Shown here: positions 25,401 through 36,309 of the stretch, piece by piece
Numbering within the stretch: position 1 is the stretch's first letter
Layout of the letters: each line of letters starts with the position of its first letter
Source of the DNA: Phoronis australis
Lineage: Eukaryota; Phoronida; Phoronidae
Direction: 5' to 3'
NCBI GenBank assembly: GCA_002633005.1
Contig: NMRA01000506.1
Location: forward strand, 34,276 to 98,275
DNA: 64,000 nt
Notes under the pieces: generated by a model
Told to the model about the DNA's origin: nothing
What the model saw: only the letters and a program-made list of their open reading frames with translations
The model's database searches: none
Position numbers and translations under genes: made by a program

Positions 25401-28400
25401 TGAACTTTTGAAATGCCACATCACCATGTCGAGGTAAAGCTTTTTCATACTTCTCAGAAGACGCACTTCGACTGAAACGAAACATACTTTAAAGGAGCAC
25501 TTCCCAATTACTGCCTTAAAAATACTTAAAGCTGCATTTTGCCCCGTTTAGCTGGCTGAAAAAAGGAAATCGAATTTGGCCTTTTACTCTCATAATATCA
25601 GTCTCATAATAATCCTTACCATGATACTCAGCAGGATTCAAATTCCATTAACAACCCAGTCACAGGCAATGCGTACCTGCACCACAGAAATAGCATACTA
25701 TTATGGTGAGCAATATTACAAGACTGACTTTATGAGAGCAATAGGCTGAATTCATAATTTTCCTAAACCAACTCTAGTCTCAGGCTATGAGTACCTGCAA
25801 TATGGAAACAGAATCCCATAGGTAAGCAATATGATAAGACAAAGCTAAACAAGGCAATATGCAGCTTTACCAACTGATACTCCAAACCTTTCAAATGGCT
25901 GCTACCCTTAAAGTTGGTGGAACCAACTTTGGCAAACAGGATGGCTACATAAAATGCAAAGTAAACCAAACTTTTTGTATGTTATACAATAATATGCATC
26001 TCCACGTTAAACCAGGCACAAAAATTTTTGCATTATCTAACAACTGAGAGAAAAAATTAATCATCGTTCCCTGGAAACATCTGATCAGTAGTTAGCATTA
26101 GTAAACTTTGTGTGTCAATACAAACTCACCAACAGTGTTAGTTTTTATGTTGCTCTCCTGATCAACTTGTTGCTGCTGCTATCTATTTACAGTTCAACCC
26201 ATAACAGGGTAACCAACTATACTAGTATTACCACAAACTATCCCACAGTGTTTAGGAGAGTCAACGGTCCCATTTAGGTGTTTGGGGTAGTCAATATGGT
26301 CTTTCAAAATCAAATTGTAGAACACTATTTCTCACATGACCTGGAATGTGTTACGATACGACTGGTTAATTACACCAAGTACGTAATTCTTTTGACATTA
26401 CACGCCTTCAAAGATTCAGACATCAAGTGGACATTTTTCAGATAGTTTGAACATACGCCCCAATATTATTGTAACAATAACCGTGACTTAAACAATATTC
26501 CCACCCAAAAGTACACCCATGGGAACAATCCCAAGTTCCCACCAAGTCGTCACAGACATTAATTCACCCAAAATACACTACAAAATTTGTGGTGACTTCC
26601 AAGCGCATATTCACTTTCATTTGACGTTTTTGAAAGGTCATTTTCCACCCGTGTGCTTACTTTCGGAAACTTTCTGGTAATAGTCTTCAATTGTACATGG
26701 CTATGACTGTTGCCTTACCCTGACACTTCCAAGTCAAACATTGCTTCAAAGTCAACGTTTTCTTTTTTGACATATGCACTAAGTAATCTCTTCTCATGTA
26801 ACATATCATCCATGGTGTCGTCAGGTTCTTCAAACACTGACAAATAGTAACCCACAAATGAAACATCCAACAAGTCATGTCCACTGCAAACATCTAACTG
26901 AGCGGAAGTGTTGAGGTGTTGCATAATAGCCAGGTCACCTACAGATATATCTTCAGGTGTGCAGTCAAGAGGACCATTTGGACTACAACTACTGGATAAT
27001 GTTAACTGCTGCAGCTCCCCAGCGACTTCTTTTGGTATACTATCATGTACCTCGCACTGCTGTTTACCACTCACAATCTGAGCACAGGTTTCCACCACTG
27101 GCTCATGTGTGGTTGTCTCATTGTATGTAGTGTCACCATGGTAACAGTCCCCAACACGTGGCGGAGATTCCCCAGTGCCCCAATCATCCTCATCATTACA
27201 CCAACTGTCACTCTCAAACAAAAGTTCAGAAATGACTTCATGCGTGTTTGAAGAGTAGGATGAGTCAAGCTTTTGAACACGATAGACATACCAACTGCAA
27301 ATGAAAAGGGTAGCCGTTGATCAAAAGCTAAATATATTATTAAACAGTTTCATCAGGATTTCGTGATGAGATTACAGAACAAATTTTTTCTAATAATCCA
27401 GGAAACTTACTTTAAACAGTAGAGTTTTCGGAAGCCGATGTTGACTGCTTCCTTCCTCAGTGTGATCCTGTGAAGTACTAGGGGTCAAGATGTGTCATAA
27501 GCATGGGTAAAGTTTAAATGCCCAATAATTATTAAACGGAAAATGCAAAAATAATTGATAGTGACAATGACACTAGAAAAACACGAAAGAATCTCCTGAA
27601 CAGATAACCCTGATCTCGTTCTTGTTTTTCTGGTGTCACTGTCACTATCAATTATTTTTGCATTTTGCGTTTAGTCATGATTGGGCATTTAAACTTCTCA
27701 AGCGTTTATGACACCATCTTGACCCCCACAACTTCAAAGGGTCATAACGAAGAAGGAAGCAGTCAACATCGGCTTTCAAAAACTTCTGCCAATTAAGGTA
27801 AATTTCCTAGATTATTAGAGTTTCTACTGCAGTAATCTATTATTTATTGGCAAGTCACAGATGTAGCTTATTTCCACTAGGTGGAAAGCCATATAGCTTT
27901 TAATACAGTAGTTTTCAAAATAAACTGAACAGACTTCAATGGAACTATGAAACACTTCTTGCCAGAATTATTTGGCAGAGAGTTGAACTTTTGTTCCAAA
28001 AAATAATGTATTTGTAGAACTAAAAGAGAGTTTAATATGGCACCATGGCACTTAGCTATAGATTTGTTAATTTGTGACTGGACCTGCATGTAAAGTTGTC
28101 GCAATATTGACAAAGCACGGGGGAGCAACATCTATCTGGATTTTGTTGATATTTAGCCAGAATTGAAACAGAGTCTTATCACAACTTAGTTCTTCGAAAT
28201 TTTGTCAAAATTGCCAAGTTTATTTTGAAAACTATTACACATAAAATGACTTATCAACAATTTTCACAATACATTTCTAAAGACAGAAGCCCTCTGTTTA
28301 CACAAGATTGTATTGCAAGTCCTACCTCTCAGCAGTATTTCGACATTTTGGGTGAACACAGGCGAAGACGTACAAAATCCTATGATATGGAGAGTTGTGC

Positions 28401-28489
28401 AGAGGACAGTAGATCTGGGTAACCAATACAAGAGTCTGTTGACACGTCCTGCAATTGGCAGCAACTGGTGCACAACTCTGAAAGTTCAC
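22301..28489 (-). CDS. PDCD2L: Programmed cell death 2-like protein, five exons recovered, first exon missing
   Basis: PDCD2-family (TYPP domain) protein. Relatives (PDCD2, PDCD2L, yeast Tsr4) chaperone ribosomal protein uS5/RPS2, and PDCD2L shuttles through XPO1 with late pre-40S particles. In transcript order the exons are 28489-28326, 27294-26719, 25471-25364, 24421-24276 and 22428-22301. Together they are exactly 1122 bases, 373 codons plus a TAG stop, and every junction is in phase. Landmarks: NCRTC then QTLVLVTQIYCPLHNSPYHR and YVFAC; WYVYRVQ; a long acidic middle with DEDDWG; YYLSVFEEPD; YEKALPRHGD; RRCPEQCVRYHWDG; CCQSCGSERVYELQLMPALV; and ILEFGTVLVYSC with SCW. The MYND finger of PDCD2 is absent, so this is PDCD2L rather than PDCD2. 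The start codon and the first residues before the NCRTC exon were not found. Introns carry a palindromic MITE (27.4-27.8 kb) and a 49-bp minisatellite. Confidence 0.93.
24276..24421 (-). CDS. PDCD2L: PDCD2L exon, C-terminal core with CxxCG
   Basis: Encodes YHWDGSPL, CCQSCGSERVYE and LQLMPALVSAL, the signature of the PDCD2 C-terminal domain. Acceptor TTCTAG, donor GATG|GTAATT. Confidence 0.93.
24508..24577 (+). repeat. 23-bp tandem repeat, three copies
   Basis: AAGGGTAAAGCAGACGTATC plus AGC repeated three times. Next to an N at 24458. Confidence 0.8.
24816..25150 (-). repeat. PDCD2L: 49-bp minisatellite in a PDCD2L intron
   Basis: Unit starts at 24816, 24865, 24914, 24963, 25012, 25061 and 25110, each with GAAGACCTGGTCTCCAG and ATAACATGACAC. 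Seven copies, constant period. Confidence 0.9.
25364..25471 (-). CDS. PDCD2L: PDCD2L exon, HGD motif
   Basis: 108 bases, too short to stand out as an ORF. It encodes SSEKYEKALPRHGDVAFQKF and RRCPEQCV, the conserved block before the C-terminal core. Acceptor GTTTCAG, donor GTAAG|GTATGG. Confidence 0.92.
26719..27294 (-). CDS. PDCD2L: PDCD2L exon, acidic middle region
   Basis: Largest exon, 576 bases. It opens with WYVYRVQKLD, runs through an acidic low-complexity stretch around DEDDWGTG, and ends with GYYLSVFEEPDDTMDD and FEAMFDLEVSG. Acceptor TTTGCAG, donor CAGG|GTAAGG. An in-frame region of the same length has no stops, as expected of a real exon. Confidence 0.92.
27390..27818. mobile_element. 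Near-perfect palindromic MITE in a PDCD2L intron
   Basis: Arms 27390-27588 and 27619-27818 with a 30-base loop. The ends read CTAATAATC and GATTATTAG. Shared words include AAGCCGATGTTGACTGCTTC and AATTGATAGTGACA. Would form a long intronic hairpin in the transcript. Confidence 0.75.
28326..28489 (-). CDS. PDCD2L: PDCD2L exon, N-terminal zinc-ligand and PHQVYCPL-like core
   Basis: Encodes NCRTCQQTLVLVTQIYCPL and continues to YVFACVHPKC. Donor GAGAG|GTAGGA. The last two bases AG join T of the next exon to make Ser before WYVYRVQ. The acceptor could be at 28489 (TTTACAG) or at 28477 (CTTTCAG); both keep the frame. Confidence 0.88.
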
Positions 28490-30768
28490 CTGTAAAAAAC
28501 ACGATTAGCAAATTATGTACTAACATACTCAAAGGGCAATCGAAGTAGTTAAATGACATCATATCTCTTGGCGAGCAGAGTGTAAAAATGGCCAGTATCA
28601 TGTAGATTCTAACAGATATTTGTAAGTTCTGGTAGCACTTAAAATGTATGACTGTTGATCACATGTTACTATGACGTGTACGAACTTTAACATGTATTTA
28701 GTTTTGTTGCATGTTTTAATTACTTAGAAGTCGTTTGCTTCAGTGCTGATTACGTTGACAGTATAAATCTTTCATCATTTATTTATTTATTTATTTATTT
28801 ATTTAAACTTCTTTAAAAGACTGGGTGACCACTTCAGTGAATACACTGATTTTCAAGTGGGCCCAGTTGGAAATAAGTACATGAAGTAAAATACAGAGAC
28901 ATATGTACAGTTAGATTGAAAAGATTAATAAGTAAAATAAATTAGTGAAAAAATTAGTTAATATGTACAATTAGATGAATAAAAAAGATAAAGGAGGGTA
29001 AATAATAAGCTGAGGACTACAATCCCAAACCACGTACAATGTCCCAGTAATTCTGTTTGAAGACATGGACATTGGGCGTGTTCGTAACGGCAGTCCCCAG
29101 CCCATTCACTTGGTACATATGACGTTACTGCCAGTTGCCGATTCGGGCAACCAAACCAAGGAATACAGTCCCAACAGGTGGTATGACGTCACATCACTGA
29201 CGTGGAAGGAATTAAATACATCGACGGCCTGCTCAGGTGTCCCTCTACAGGGATATACCCAGGTTTCAAAACTCCTCTCGCCAGCTGGGTGAGTGATCCA
29301 GAAAATCTACTCACCCAGCTTAAAGGTAGCTCGCCTGGATGTTGCGCGTCGGACACCACATACTTGCTGCCAAGGGTAATAAAAATGATTCTTACGTGCA
29401 TTGTTGTCACCATCTCAGTATTAGGGCTAACATCATTTTTGCACAATGCAGAATTCCAAGAAACTTTCAACATTGATGACTGAGGCCAGCAACGCACGAC
29501 GTAGCCTTGGCGCAGTCTTATTTTAATGTACAGCTTGTGCCGATGTGGGTAAAAAACTGACGAGATAAAATCTGACACAAAAGTAGTGTCGTTAAAAACT
29601 GAACTCTTGCTTGAGAAGACTGAAAATTATTTACCGTGTTTGAAAAAACTGGCGTTCTACCGTTTATTCTGCTGCTAAAATTGCAGCATGATCTTTTGCG
29701 TCAGCTTTCAGCGCCATGAAATATTGCATCACCCACCAGCCCGGCCAGTTTCTTTTTTCGCCAATTCTTCAATCAACTGTTGTTCTTTAACTTTTACGAG
29801 GAGGAGTACACGTCACAACTAACTACCACAATTTGTTTCATTAACTTCATTAACAGTTTTTAATGCCAGCAAACTGAATTTCAGAACAAATTTTGCTGTT
29901 GCGAAGCTGTCGTCATCTCCCATGAGAAGTCGCAAAACTTGAGGAAGTGGCACCCAAGACAATAGCACGTGCACCAGTCGTGCACAAGTCATGCCTCATG
30001 TGTGGACTAGAACAGTTTTCAAGGGGTGTCATGCCAGTGGCCACACCGAGAAATGCTGTGCTGTACTGTGCTGCTAAATCATATGGCTGGACCAAAATAC
30101 GGAAAAAATCTTTACATCTGGAAATCTTATGGCTACATTAAATAGATTCAATGCCATCAATCTAGTTAAAAATTTTATATTACTTTGGTAGTAAATATAA
30201 TAAGGACAATCATTGTAATTACGTTCTCAACCATTATTATATATTAAAAAATCTTGGCTAAAATTACACTGCAAAATAAGGTGTCAATTCCAAGAAATAT
30301 GTTTTTTTTTCACTCGCTGTGAGCACAATGGACCTGTCTCCGCCTTCCCCCTTTTTCTTCTTTTCGGACTAGTCCATAAATTCCTTGGTGCAAGACCTCC
30401 TGTGACCTTTTGTCTACACAAATCGCAAAACTGACTCAGTAGGAGCACACTGTGTCGATGTTTTTACTACTGCAGCATCGAGACGCGAGCCAAAATTTAC
30501 CTTAAATTCAAGATAAAAACTGCACAGGGAAGAGAAAATTTATTAGTTTTCACCTTGGAAACAATTGAGTTTTTATTTTGCGCTCTGAAAATGTGCTCAC
30601 CACCCAGGCAACCGGCAAGTGAACTTTTACTCGCTCAACGCCATTTTTAATCGCATTGGTATATATCTCTGCTCTATGCACAAAAGGTATTAATAGTAAC
30701 GTGACTTCGATGTTTTATAATAAGTGTGAGAATTCGCCAAAAATCTTCCGTCGTATCAGTGAAGCCCC
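28490..30768. other. Region 5' of the recovered PDCD2L exons
   Basis: The missing PDCD2L start exon should be on the minus strand here or beyond. 29060-29300 carries a short repeat shared with 6250-6400. The open frame at 29947-30141 (+) has CLMCG but no recognised family. Confidence 0.4.
28777..28804 (+). repeat. (ATTT)n microsatellite, possibly a retroelement tail
   Basis: Seven ATTT units. On the minus strand it would be an (AAAT)n tail of sequence from about 29050 to 28805, consistent with a SINE or LINE 3' end that I cannot name. Confidence 0.7.
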
Positions 30769-30838
30769 TGTTGTAGATGTGCTTCCTGTGAATCACATAT
30801 GAGCCTCTGTTAGCTACTCGCTAACGGGCAATTGCCTG

Positions 30839-30902
30839 TTAGCTGAATAGTTAGCACGCTTGCCGGTTTTACAGGGGTCGCTGGTTTGATTCCCGGGTCA
30901 GG
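30839..30902 (+). promoter_or_regulatory. tRNA-like Pol III A and B boxes in the 5' LTR
   Basis: TTAGCTGAATAGTTAGC resembles an A box, and GGTTTGATTCC about 30 bases on resembles a B box with one mismatch to GGTTCGANNCC. The intervening GCACGCTTGCC has tRNA-like spacing. Not a tRNA gene: the acceptor stem does not close. Confidence 0.5.
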
Positions 30903-31205
30903 TAATCTCAGCTATTACTACAAATGGCGTAATCGGCAAACGGATATGATATACTGATGAAGCACTGCCAACAAGTACCAGCGGACCTCGAGACGGCGCG
31001 CATGGAAGGTTCCAGGAGTCAAGGACCTCTATGAGAGACTACCTTGTGTTCACCTGAGTTCTGGTGGTAAAGGTACCAATGACCTGTATGCGAGACATCC
31101 TGGTGTTCACCTTCCTGGTGGCGTTCCTGTTCCGTAGGAAAGGGGGGAATGTTGTAGATGTGCTTCCGGTGAATCATATATGAGCCTCTCAACGGGCAAT
31201 TGCCT

Positions 31206-31284
31206 ATTGGCTGAGCCTGAATGGTTAGCACGCTTGCCGGTTTTAAACTTTTATGGGGTCGCTGGTTCGATCCCCGGTCAGGAT
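31206..31284 (+). promoter_or_regulatory. tRNA-like Pol III A and B boxes in the 3' LTR
   Basis: TTGGCTGAGCCTGAATGG (A-box-like) and an exact B box GGTTCGATCCCC. A TAAACTTTTA insertion relative to the 5' LTR lies between them. Confidence 0.5.
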
Positions 31285-31293
31285 TAGGTCACA

Positions 31294-31345
31294 TGGGCAG
31301 CGCAACACTGAAAAAATGGGGGGCTATAGCCCCTCCCTCCCCCCT
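31294..31345 (+). repeat. Poly-G-containing dispersed repeat
   Basis: GGGCAGCGCAACACTGAAAA then GGGGGGCTATAGCCCC. A diverged inverse copy lies at about 60195-60250. Confidence 0.5.
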
Positions 31346-32647
31346 CACCGCCTCTACTGGGTAAGCTAGAGACGGTGACCAATGAATGTCTAGACTAGAC
31401 ATACCGACACATGAATGATAGACACCCAGGTTAAAACATTCACAACGCTGAAACGTGTTAGACCTAATTGTTCGGGATTATAATGTAGTAAGCAAATCTA
31501 CCTGTTTTCCCCCAATTTTACTGATTTCAGGAGAAAGTTCCAAAAGGGCCTTCGTTTCCTCGTCAGGAATGCCAATTAATGTTGTCATTTTGTGGTTTCA
31601 GAGGAGAACTTGTATCAGAAAGCAGAAAGTCGAAAACGTGCCGAGAAGTACGTCATCGTTTCGTGCGTGGTTTTACAATATATAGGTCATTGCACACTTC
31701 CTGGTTTGGCGTGAGACTGTAAATAAAGTCAATTAAAATGATTTTGATTGTTTAAGTTTCAGCATTTTTAATTTGAAGGAATTGGAATGGCTAGTGGTTC
31801 AAAAAAGAAAGCGTGAGTATATTAAGTGATCTTTTAGTTTCGGCACTACTGTATTAGTTGGTATCTTACGCCATAAGTACACGCCGACTCAATGAGATTC
31901 TGTTCAAAACATTTCAACAATTCAGTTGCGCAATTGATCTTCCAGCAACCTAACCTGGGTAGAGTTCCATAGTGAAAATCACCTTGTTCCAAGTTTCAAA
32001 CTTGGTACCTTTTGCTTCAGTCCGAGGTGTCCTATACATTTACCCCCTCGCCTCCTTACATCCGCCTCTCTCAACCATGTATGGCACCATACATGACAAC
32101 TAATACTAACGGTCGTCAGCCATCATGGGACCATAAAATTAAGGAGACTGTGTGCTTCCTCTGTATCCATACCGTTGTTGGGTGCCAGTATAGTGAATAA
32201 TCAAATTGTTTCAAGGTTCAAAGCCAGGCATCCTAAGTAGACCACCAAAGGCAATTAAAGAGCAACTGTCCTAAAGGGAGTGACTAAAGGAGAATACCAC
32301 CCGATTTAATTAGTCTTTTTTACCATCTTAATCGGTCTATATCCACATCACCTTGTATACGGTCAACAACCACACTTCTTAATCATACTATGGTTAGAAA
32401 AGTTTATTTGTCATCCAGTTTGTAAAGTACTAGTAGCCAAGTTAAACGGCACTGGTGCAATTTTGGCATACATTAAAAGAGAATTCCACCCGATTTAATT
32501 TGCCTTTTTTACCGTCTTGATCGGTCTATATCCTCATCAACACGTATACGATCGATCTTACCTCGCTGAGAGGTGTCGCGTTAACCTGTGAGGAAGGTAC
32601 TGAGAAACGACGTAGCAACATCAGTGGTTGTTCTGCAGAGTGCCGCT

Positions 32648-32917
32648 ATGGTGTTGTGTATCGTTCCTGCTTGTGCGAACAATTTAGCTGCGAGGAAAGT
32701 GGGTATATCATTTTTTCGATTTCCTCGAGAGCCCATAATGCTTCGGAAGTGGCTCGTGATAGTGAAGAATGAAACGTACGCCATTAATACCAAATATGAG
32801 GCCGTGAAACTTTGCCATGTCTGCCAGTGGCCTGCAATCGTCGGATCAGTTGTTGATCAGTTTTTGATCATGGAGAATTGTAATTATAGCCATGAAAACA
32901 TAAACTATTACAATTAA
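32648..32917 (+). CDS. THAP zinc-finger ORF
   Basis: From the second in-frame ATG the protein reads MVLCIVPACANN, ISFFRFPREP, MLRKWLV and AVKLCHVCQW. This is a THAP layout with C-x4-C, FRFP, Trp and CxxC where CxxHF is usual, so the last ligand is Cys rather than His. The typical residues after the finger are lost and the frame ends at 32917. An upstream ATG at 32588 would add 20 residues not typical of THAP. Probably a decayed transposase N terminus. Confidence 0.7.
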   Translation: MVLCIVPACANNLAARKVGISFFRFPREPIMLRKWLVIVKNETYAINTKYEAVKLCHVCQWPAIVGSVVDQFLIMENCNYSHENINYYN

Positions 32918-32973
32918 TTCAAGGCTTGAGAACATAACGTTTTATATAATGTGTTTGATGACTGACTCGTTCG

Positions 32974-33385
32974 TCAGGCTTCTGTTTGGTCCTCCAGGTG
33001 TAGGATGATTTGCCACTTCTTTTTCTCAGCCCTAAAAAACGTCGTAAGCACACTTCTGTTTAGATGTGGTGCAAAATCAGGATGGTTGTGAGACACATCT
33101 GCGGTTCTTCAAGCAGGCGTTTCACTTGCGGAATTTCATGGCAGCAAACGCATCATTTGTTCGCATTATCATGCAGTTAGCTTACTGACACCATGACAAG
33201 TCATTCAAAAGGTTTTCGGAACTATCCAAGTGTTGCGTTGTCTGTACACGTTCGCGGAGCCTCTCTATTATTTCTTGATCAGTGTATTCCAGTTCGAACT
33301 GATAGCCTGTGAAACCTAATGATTGACCTATGAAGTCTTCGTCCGATGACCACTCGTCTAAATCTGGGATTGCGAGTTGCCAGGT
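32974..33385 (-). pseudogene. P2X7-cytoplasmic-tail-like ORF, broken
   Basis: Read on the minus strand: LDEWSSDEDFIGQSLGF, then TGYQFELEYTDQEIIERLRE and NDLSWCQ, then a stop. Two shifted frames continue the homology with CVCCHEIPQVKRLLEEPQM and HPDFAPHLNRSVLTTFF. The order FEPEY-like, WC, CVCCHEI and HPDF-LN-VL matches the zinc-binding ballast of the P2X7 tail family found in invertebrate mobile ORFs. At least two frame breaks and two stops make it a pseudogene. Confidence 0.6.
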
Positions 33386-35648
33386 TGACGTTTATTATTG
33401 TTAGTTCTGTTTCAAAATGAATTATTCTCACCCTAACCATTGCTTATATCAAACTGAAACAAAGTCTGTATCATTAGATACAATTTGTAATGCCTTGGAG
33501 TGTTCATGAGTGCAAATGTTTTGAGAAGCCAGTAATGAATAAATCACTGCATTACCGGCTTTGTTGATGCAATAAACTAATTGACCTGGCTCCGAGGCTG
33601 TGTGAGCGCATGCTAATTCAGTGTTTGCTGACAGAAAGCTGTCGAATCATTGTTACTGTACAAGTTTTGCCCTGATGGTTCTGTAGATGGGTAACCTGAC
33701 TTTGTGACCCTCAACGAGCTAGTAAGTAGATTTGAAGTTTCGCGGCTAATTCACCAAAATAACCACGTGCACATTTTTTCTTTGGCTCACTAATATAGTG
33801 TTTTCGTGACTGGAAGTTTAGTTTTTCCAACTTTGGATGGTTATGTTCGTGATGTCTTCAGTCCGGCCGCGATGGGTCTGATTGGGTTCCGAGCCATTGG
33901 CCGGGATAGCAAGCGTTTTGTGTGTTTAGAACTGAAAAAATCGCAAGTCTAAAATTACAACACATAGCTATGTTTTCCTGTCTGTATTTCACAGACGAAT
34001 CATTTGAGTTTATCACTGAAACTCCCGCGACCACAGACCTTGGTAACTTGGCCTACCGAACTTTGTAGGCTACGGTACATTCAAATACCTAAAAATCTGT
34101 AACAGCGAAATAACACGTTTGTTCAATAACATCAAATTTTGATGATTTATTGGTGTAAAACGAGGAATTCAAGTGGTAAGCTGACACCAGTAAGCCTATT
34201 GTGAATTTGTGAACAGACTGCATTCGAACCTCTGGCGTCATTGATTAATTTCAACACCTCCGTCTGCCATCAGATGTCAAGTAAAAGAGCTGTACTTGCT
34301 GTTATCGAGTGGAACTACTCGATCTAAACTGATGCAAACTAGGTTGTTTTTGGGTGGCATTCTCCCTTAAGAGAGACCTTTATATTACTGCACTCATTGC
34401 AGATTCGCCATTGTTCAAAAGCTGTAACTCGAGGAGAAAAATTAAGACAACATGCTCTCGTTGAAAATATACGTTAATACTTCGCGGAATCTTGCAAGAT
34501 GAACACCTGCTTGTTTTTTAATTTTGCGGCTAGGTACTCGAAAGTAGTGGTCTCGGCAGTATAAACAATAGCAACTCCATGTTTGTACAGTGTGTTAGCA
34601 ATATCAGATAAAGCTAATTTTCCACATGTGATGTCATAAATAATTACACATTTTATGAACTGCATCCTTAAGAATAGAAATAAATCATATTCTTTAAGCA
34701 CTAAAAATCTGTAAGCAGGGAATATAAGAATATGTAAACATTTTTTGGTCTATTTGTGGCCTGGGGCAGTGTTATTATACTTACTGAAAACCCAGAAGCG
34801 GACTGATCAAGATCTTAAAACAATACATTAAAGTTTGGTTCCCTAACGAAATCTTATACATGGTGTGATGGAAAAGTTAAAATTTTGATCAAAATTTTGC
34901 CGTGTGTATTGTCGTGTATGTTGCATTAGTGTTCACATCACAATGTCCTGTAAAGTAATGAAATTGTTTACTTTGGTTGGCTAATATTTTTTTAAGTACT
35001 TAAAGATATTAGTAGTAGGAAACTATTATCTGCAGGGACTTTGGATGAGTTGCTTTTTAATGGAAAATAAGTAATTAATAGATATTTTGTTGTATTTATT
35101 TTTTAAGGTAAATAAAGTAAAATTCTTATTTGCCAGTGTCTATTGTTGATGCTTTAAGTTGAAAAAGACAAGGAGTTTGTCTTAACATTTTGTTGGTTTA
35201 TCTTTGTTAAAAGATATATTTGTTCCTTGACCCCCGTAATACCATGTCCTCTCATGCAGATCATGTCCTCCCATACAGATCATTTTCAGTTTATATTCAA
35301 CAGAACTAGGTCAGAAGAGATGCGGTATCAATTGATTACAGGGATATATCACACCACAAGAAACCGAAATATAGTCATGTGAGGGGTAGTATTTGACACG
35401 TGGTTTTATACCGGACCTGATACATGCAATATGCCACTTTCAGTTCCGTAATCAAATCTTCCGCACTGGTGAGCGAATGTTGGTATTTAACAAATCCAAA
35501 GTATAATGCTCTCATGGTAGAGAAATAAATTCTTCTTTCTGACAATGTGCATATTTCATACAATTAACCAAAAATCCATAGATATTTTGTGTGATGTCAC
35601 TATTCATGTGGTATAATAGCATGTTTTACTTGTCGTCTGCTCACTAAC

Positions 35649-36309
35649 NNNNNNNNNNNNNNNNNNNNNNNNNNNNNNNNNNNNNNNNNNNNNNNNNNNN
35701 NNNNNNNNNNNNNNNNNNNNNNNNNNNNNNNNNNNNNNNNNNNNNNNNNNNNNNNNNNNNNNNNNNNNNNNNNNNNNNNNNNNNNNNNNNNNNNNNNNNN
35801 NNNNNNNNNNNNNNNNNNNNNNNNNNNNNNNNNNNNNNNNNNNNNNNNNNNNNNNNNNNNNNNNNNNNNNNNNNNNNNNNNNNNNNNNNNNNNNNNNNNN
35901 NNNNNNNNNNNNNNNNNNNNNNNNNNNNNNNNNNNNNNNNNNNNNNNNNNNNNNNNNNNNNNNNNNNNNNNNNNNNNNNNNNNNNNNNNNNNNNNNNNNN
36001 NNNNNNNNNNNNNNNNNNNNNNNNNNNNNNNNNNNNNNNNNNNNNNNNNNNNNNNNNNNNNNNNNNNNNNNNNNNNNNNNNNNNNNNNNNNNNNNNNNNN
36101 NNNNNNNNNNNNNNNNNNNNNNNNNNNNNNNNNNNNNNNNNNNNNNNNNNNNNNNNNNNNNNNNNNNNNNNNNNNNNNNNNNNNNNNNNNNNNNNNNNNN
36201 NNNNNNNNNNNNNNNNNNNNNNNNNNNNNNNNNNNNNNNNNNNNNNNNNNNNNNNNNNNNNNNNNNNNNNNNNNNNNNNNNNNNNNNNNNNNNNNNNNNN
36301 NNNNNNNNN
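35649..36309. other. Assembly gap (661 N) inside the globin-tail gene
   Basis: All bases are N. The long apparent ORFs that cross this interval are artefacts of unstopped Ns; only the part at 36310-36792 is real sequence. Further exons of the gene may lie in the gap or to its left; 35375-35563 on the minus strand is open but has only a weak donor (GTCCGG), so I did not add it. Confidence 0.95.

Larger units (their letters stand above)
30769..31293 (+). mobile_element. Miniature LTR retrotransposon (TRIM) with tRNA-like LTRs
   Basis: Two direct repeats of about 145-155 bases, 30769-30922 and 31150-31293, both beginning TGTTGTAGATGTGCTTCC. The left one ends ..TACTACA, giving TG...CA. The first LTR is followed after two bases by TGGCGTAATCGGC, a possible primer binding site. 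The second LTR is preceded by the polypurine run AGGAAAGGGGGGAA. The 227-base interior has no coding capacity. Each LTR contains an A-box/B-box pair (see separate entries). The right edge of the 3' LTR is uncertain because an unrelated repeat abuts it. Confidence 0.65.
32286..34368. mobile_element. Second degraded DNA transposon with THAP and P2X7-tail-like ORFs
   Basis: Short inverted ends: AAAGGAGAATACCACCC at 32286 and the inverse of AAGGGAGAATGCCACCC ending at 34368. The right flank reads TTAA and the left TAAA, a possible decayed TTAA target site. The left end is present twice (32286-32365 and 32474-32555), separated by a repeat that also occurs inverted at about 12480-12600. The interior holds a THAP ORF (+) and a P2X7-like remnant (-), convergent as in the 6.8-10.5 kb element but in flipped orientation. 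Confidence 0.5.

Noticed and set aside
29660-29765. PDCD2L first exon on the minus strand (LAGLVGDAIFHG)
   Set aside because: Weak likeness to the family start; no in-frame Met, a stop shortly before, and no phase-matching donor.
30840-30900. tRNA gene
   Set aside because: A and B boxes are present but no acceptor stem closes, and the sequence is repeated in both LTRs of the TRIM.
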